This document shows positions 60,335-64,000 of a stretch of 64,000 bases of DNA, piece after piece. The notes below the pieces were generated by a model. It was given only the letters and a program-made list of their open reading frames with translations. It searched no databases and was not told where the DNA came from. The DNA is taken from assembly GCA_032622095.1 (NCBI GenBank), contig CP136068.1, positions 136,593,989-136,657,988 of the forward strand, written 5' to 3'. The stretch comes from Siphonodentalium dalli (taxonomy: Eukaryota; Mollusca; Scaphopoda; Gadilida; Siphonodentaliidae). Position numbers and translations under genes: made by a program. The first letter of the stretch is position 1; each line of letters opens with the position of its first letter.

Positions 60335-63300
60335 CTAGTGTAACAGACCTTTCCATTTATCCCACCGATATTCGAACTCAGTATATCTAGATTTGCTGTA
60401 AAAAATCCATCTTTCAGTTTTTGCGTACATTCGTATTTCTGCTTGGATATTTTGCAATTTTGGTAATTCAGATCTCATCTTTGATCGGTATATATTATAC
60501 TTAATTATGACCAAGATCGTTTGGAGGAGTGGATCAATTTTCAAAGTATCAGCTTTGCCAAATAAAATAGTGTTTGAATTAATTTCTAATTTATTTGAAG
60601 TCGTGTTAAATATCCATATACGAATCTCGTTCCACAGCGAAGCAATAATGTGACATTGAAACATAAGATGGCTAATGGTCTCTTTTTCAATTTTACAAAA
60701 AGAACATGTATCATTTTCAGATCGACCCATTTTCTTTAGTACATTGTTAGTCCCTAATATTCTATTGTTTATCCGATATTGAAACCATACATATTTCGTG
60801 TCACAAAACTGAACAAAGGGAGTTTTAAAAACGTCTGACCACCAGTCTAATTCATGGTGCATATTTAGTTTCTTCTCCCATTTTGAGATGAGGTTCATGT
60901 TCATTTTTGGGTCTTGAATGCAATTGTATATATATTTCGAATTCGATTTGAGTAAGTGTTCGATCTGATACGGTAGTATTGGGTTGTTCAGTCGTTCGTT
61001 GTTACTTTGTTGATAGCTACTAGAGTTTTCCATTTTAGTTAGGTATTTTGTTATTGAAGAGATTATACTGTTGTATGTCAAAAAATCTGTTTTAATGCCA
61101 TATAACCGCTTTGCTTCGTCATAGGACATTAATTTGTTATTATCACACATAAGATCGTTCACAAAATATATGCCACGAAGGGCCAACGATCTGTCATTAA
61201 TTGCGTGTTTGTTTATTTTGAAAATATCGTTATTTACAATCGTCGATGAGAGCACATCACTGTGCGTTTTTGGGGCCATCTTTAAGTTTAATATTTTCCA
61301 TGCATCTAGAACATCTATCCAGAATTGATTGATATATTTGCTTTTATATCTATTAAGGGCACATCCATTCGATAGATACCATTTGTCATTGTTTGTACAC
61401 TCCATTTGATATCGGACGAGGTTTTGCCAAGACTCCGGTTGAGTTATGTAGCGTTTCACCCATGATATTTTCATTGAATGCATAAATGTTTGGATATCAA
61501 TCATTTTACAACCTCCCATGGAATAGTCTTGTTGAAAATATTTCCTAGCAATTTTGTCAGGTTTTTTTTCCCATATGAAATTATATATGTCTTTGTTTAT
61601 GTCAGTTAAGAATGTTTTTGGTGGATTTGGAATTGTCATAAATAAAAACGAGAGTTTAGAAAGTACCAATGACTTGAATATTGTGACTCTCCCGATAACC
61701 GTCAGGTGTCTTTTAGACCACACAGAAAAAATTGTTCGTATCTGGTTGTACGCTGTGATGTAATTATTCGAAAATATATCATCGGCATCTAATTGGAAAT
61801 TTACACCGAGAACTTTAAAACCATTTGATAGCCATCTTATTTTCCATCTGTCACATATAGAGTCAGTACAATCTCTTTTCTTACCAATCCATACCGCAAC
61901 TGTTTTGTCGTAATTAATTTTTAAACCTGAAATAAGATAAAAGTCATGTAATAGCTCGAATGCATTGTCAAGGCTTTGGGGGTCACCATCAAGAAAAAAT
62001 GAGGTATCGTCAGCATATTGTGAAAGTTTAAATTCTGAATTCCCTATCTTAATACCCTTGATATTTTTCCGTTTCCGGAATCCTATACCTAATATTTCTA
62101 CACACAATAAAAAAATGTAAGGCGAAATTGGATCACCTTGGCGACAGCCCCTCGAGATTCTGAAGCTACGAGACATATGCCCGTTGATATTGACATTTGA
62201 CGATATACCGTTATACAAGCAATTAATGATTTTAATAAAATTATCCCCAAAGTTGAAGTATTTTAAGACTGACGACAAGAATGACCATGAGACCGAATCA
62301 AAAGCTTTTTCGAAGTCAAGGAGTACAAGTAGTCCAGGGATATTAGCAGATTTTGTTGTGGACAGGATGTCTGATATTAATCGTATATTTTCGCCAATGA
62401 ATCTACCTTTCAAAAACCCACTCTGGTCACGATGAATAAGATCTTGAATTACACTTTTCAATCTTTCAGAAAGTATACCGGATAAAATTTTGTATGACAC
62501 ATTAAGAAGTGAAATAGGTCGCCAGTTTTTTAGGAATTGTTTTGGTTTGTTTTCTTTTGGAATCAGAGTAAGAATACCGTGTTTCTGTGTAACCGATAAT
62601 TCACCTTTATCTAAGCCGTAGTTTAATGACCTAACTAGGAATTTACCAATTTTATTCCAAAACATTTTATAAAAATCACACGAGAAGCCACTGGAACCAG
62701 GGCTTTTGTTATTGCGCATATGTTTTAAATAGGTTAATGCCTCGTTTTCAGAAATACGTGATTCAAGGGTGTGAGAGATTTCTGGAGATAATTTATTTGG
62801 GAAATTATTTGTGTTATCATTTTGAACGCGAACAAACTGTTCAATGTCCGATACATTTGTGTTCTCGTGTCTATTTTCATATAATTTTTCGTAATATAGT
62901 TTGGCCTCTTCGAGAATATCATTTTGATCTGTAACCACTTTACCATCCTCTTTTTCAACCCGAAGAAGTGCTTTATTCATATAATGTCTTTTTTCTAAGT
63001 TAAGAAAATATTTAGTTGGTTTTTCCCCATCACTGACCCATCGAGCTCTTGAACGTATCATTGCGCCTTCTAATTTCTTTTTTCTTATATCTTCTAATCG
63101 TAGTTTAAGTTGTTGTAATTTCTCAATACCATCATCATCAGTAAGCCGATTTTCTAACACTTCAATGTCTGCTTCAAGTAAAGATTCTTCTTGGCGTTTA
63201 GTATTTGCTAGTGCTTTTGAAAAAGTTAACGTCGTTTTTCTCATCTCCATGAGCAATGTTTCAAAGAATAATTGGTCGTTTATTTGAAACTTTGGACTCT

Positions 63301-64000
63301 CTTCGTTATCACATAGCGTGTCATTGTCCGACGATTTATATTGTTCGACAGTCGTCTTTACAGTTTCATTTATTTTATCGACAAAAGTTTTATTAGAAAG
63401 TAGAGAGTTATTAAATTTCCAATAGCCACGTCCGGGTTTCGTATCACATAATTTGAAGTTCACAGCTACTATTGAATGATCGGTACGATAACCAGGTATT
63501 ACGGAAGATGATTCAATAAAAGGCAAAATACAGTTTGATATGAGAAAATAATCTAAACGTGCTTGTTTAAACGGGGACTTTCTTCGCCAAGTATATCTTA
63601 GTTGTTCTGGGTTCTGATATCTCCATACATCAATGAGGTCTTTTTCGCCGATTAGTTTAAATAGTTCCTTGCGAGCTTTCGGGTTATTGTCACCAACGTA
63701 ATTAAAACAGTCTTTTGAAGGATTAAGGGCAATATTGTAATCACCACAAATCACAACGTTATCAGATATGATATCATCGGTTAGTATTTTGTTAATTTTT
63801 TCATAAAAAGACGGGGTATCTGCATTGGGTCCATATATATTTACTAATGTTAGCTTGAAATCATCTACATTAATTTCGGCTATGAGCATGTTCCCATTTG
63901 GGTCCGTATGTAATGCATTAATCTTTAGACCAAATGTATTATTGAATAAAATCGCGACGCCTCTACTTGATGATTTGAAAGAATTAAAACAGCAAGTATA
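60335..64000 (-). CDS. L1/Tx1-like ORF2: endonuclease and reverse transcriptase
   Basis: The frame is open for 1,221 codons from the window edge to the TAG at 60335-60337; its start lies outside. The first in-window residues (SSRGVAILFNN) belong to the APE-like endonuclease, followed by VICGDYNIALNPSKD (catalytic Asp/Asn) and YRTDHSIVAVNF (terminal Asp-His). A charged linker precedes the reverse transcriptase: KSPGSSGFSCDFYK, NWRPISLLN (about residue 490 of the in-window frame), LLDFEKAFDSVSW (~560, motif A), GCRQGDPISPYIF (motif B) and YADDTSFF (~660, motif C). Near the C-terminus, CSFCKIEKETISHLMFQC is the C-x2-C-x8-H-x4-C knuckle of such proteins. All catalytic motifs seen are intact, with no stops or frameshifts. 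The protein would nick target DNA and copy its own RNA in the nucleus. Confidence 0.92.
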   Translation of the reverse strand, partial: YTCCFNSFKSSSRGVAILFNNTFGLKINALHTDPNGNMLIAEINVDDFKLTLVNIYGPNADTPSFYEKINKILTDDIISDNVVICGDYNIALNPSKDCFNYVGDNNPKARKELFKLIGEKDLIDVWRYQNPEQLRYTWRRKSPFKQARLDYFLISNCILPFIESSSVIPGYRTDHSIVAVNFKLCDTKPGRGYWKFNNSLLSNKTFVDKINETVKTTVEQYKSSDNDTLCDNEESPKFQINDQLFFETLLMEMRKTTLTFSKALANTKRQEESLLEADIEVLENRLTDDDGIEKLQQLKLRLEDIRKKKLEGAMIRSRARWVSDGEKPTKYFLNLEKRHYMNKALLRVEKEDGKVVTDQNDILEEAKLYYEKLYENRHENTNVSDIEQFVRVQNDNTNNFPNKLSPEISHTLESRISENEALTYLKHMRNNKSPGSSGFSCDFYKMFWNKIGKFLVRSLNYGLDKGELSVTQKHGILTLIPKENKPKQFLKNWRPISLLNVSYKILSGILSERLKSVIQDLIHRDQSGFLKGRFIGENIRLISDILSTTKSANIPGLLVLLDFEKAFDSVSWSFLSSVLKYFNFGDNFIKIINCLYNGISSNVNINGHMSRSFRISRGCRQGDPISPYIFLLCVEILGIGFRKRKNIKGIKIGNSEFKLSQYADDTSFFLDGDPQSLDNAFELLHDFYLISGLKINYDKTVAVWIGKKRDCTDSICDRWKIRWLSNGFKVLGVNFQLDADDIFSNNYITAYNQIRTIFSVWSKRHLTVIGRVTIFKSLVLSKLSFLFMTIPNPPKTFLTDINKDIYNFIWEKKPDKIARKYFQQDYSMGGCKMIDIQTFMHSMKISWVKRYITQPESWQNLVRYQMECTNNDKWYLSNGCALNRYKSKYINQFWIDVLDAWKILNLKMAPKTHSDVLSSTIVNNDIFKINKHAINDRSLALRGIYFVNDLMCDNNKLMSYDEAKRLYGIKTDFLTYNSIISSITKYLTKMENSSSYQQSNNERLNNPILPYQIEHLLKSNSKYIYNCIQDPKMNMNLISKWEKKLNMHHELDWWSDVFKTPFVQFCDTKYVWFQYRINNRILGTNNVLKKMGRSENDTCSFCKIEKETISHLMFQCHIIASLWNEIRIWIFNTTSNKLEINSNTILFGKADTLKIDPLLQTILVIIKYNIYRSKMRSELPKLQNIQAEIRMYAKTERWIFYSKSRYTEFEYRWDKWKGLLH

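Larger units (their letters stand above)
59657..64000 (-). mobile_element. L1/Tx1-like non-LTR retrotransposon, cut by window edge
   Basis: On the - strand the element runs from the window edge (5' side) through an open endonuclease-reverse transcriptase frame, a ~650-bp 3' UTR, and a 30-base uninterrupted A tail (T run 59657-59686). An AATAAA signal lies 9 bases before the tail (59696-59701). The intact frame and unbroken tail indicate a recent insertion. ORF1 and the 5' end lie outside the window, so full-length status is unknown. Confidence 0.9.

Overview
This is eukaryotic, AT-rich, low-gene-density DNA made almost entirely of transposable elements and their repeats. I see no rRNA, no functional tRNA, no operon structure and no convincing intact host gene. 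Several traits suggest a marine invertebrate, most likely a mollusc and perhaps a bivalve: arrays of ~170-bp units ending in (ACGG)n that resemble the pearl-type repeats described from bivalves, Helitron-like elements carrying internal satellites, and abundant piggyBac, Harbinger, hAT and fold-back elements. The lineage call is inference and uncertain.

Layout. 1-6.9 kb: a palindromic MITE with TTAA flanks (614-1053), then Helitron-like ends with an array of ~140-bp satellite units in both orientations (3.3-6.6 kb). 6.9-27.7 kb: two direct copies of a ~4.8-kb unit. Copy 1 (6901-8118 plus 15228 to ~18885) is split by a 7.1-kb insertion with 16-bp inverted ends, which itself holds a dying piggyBac element (11651-14901) and a nested MITE. 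Copy 2 (20311 to ~27650) has a 37-bp filler where copy 1 has that insertion, and is split elsewhere by a 2.5-kb Harbinger-like element with a TAA target duplication. Both copies carry the same broken gene fragment with a shared in-frame stop.

27.7-49.5 kb: mostly diverged repeats. These include hairpin MITEs, a 22-bp tandem array, short interstitial telomere-like repeats, a tRNA-derived SINE remnant, paired dispersed repeats and a three-copy ~342-bp tandem whose reading frame is partly conserved.

49.9-56.9 kb: a dead non-LTR retrotransposon on the + strand (acidic N-terminal region, APE-type endonuclease, reverse transcriptase). It is cut by three later DNA-element insertions: a hAT element with an 8-bp target duplication and a BED-finger relic, and two fold-back elements whose inverted arms are arrays of 16-bp units. 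In each case conceptual removal restores the reading frame. 56.9-59.3 kb is a further repeat-built element.

59.7-64.0 kb: the 3' part of a second, much younger L1/Tx1-type non-LTR retrotransposon on the - strand, open to the window edge and with a 30-base poly(A) tail. The only coding capacity here is retrotransposon and transposase. The main interest is the layered insertion history and the paired 16-bp-unit fold-back elements.
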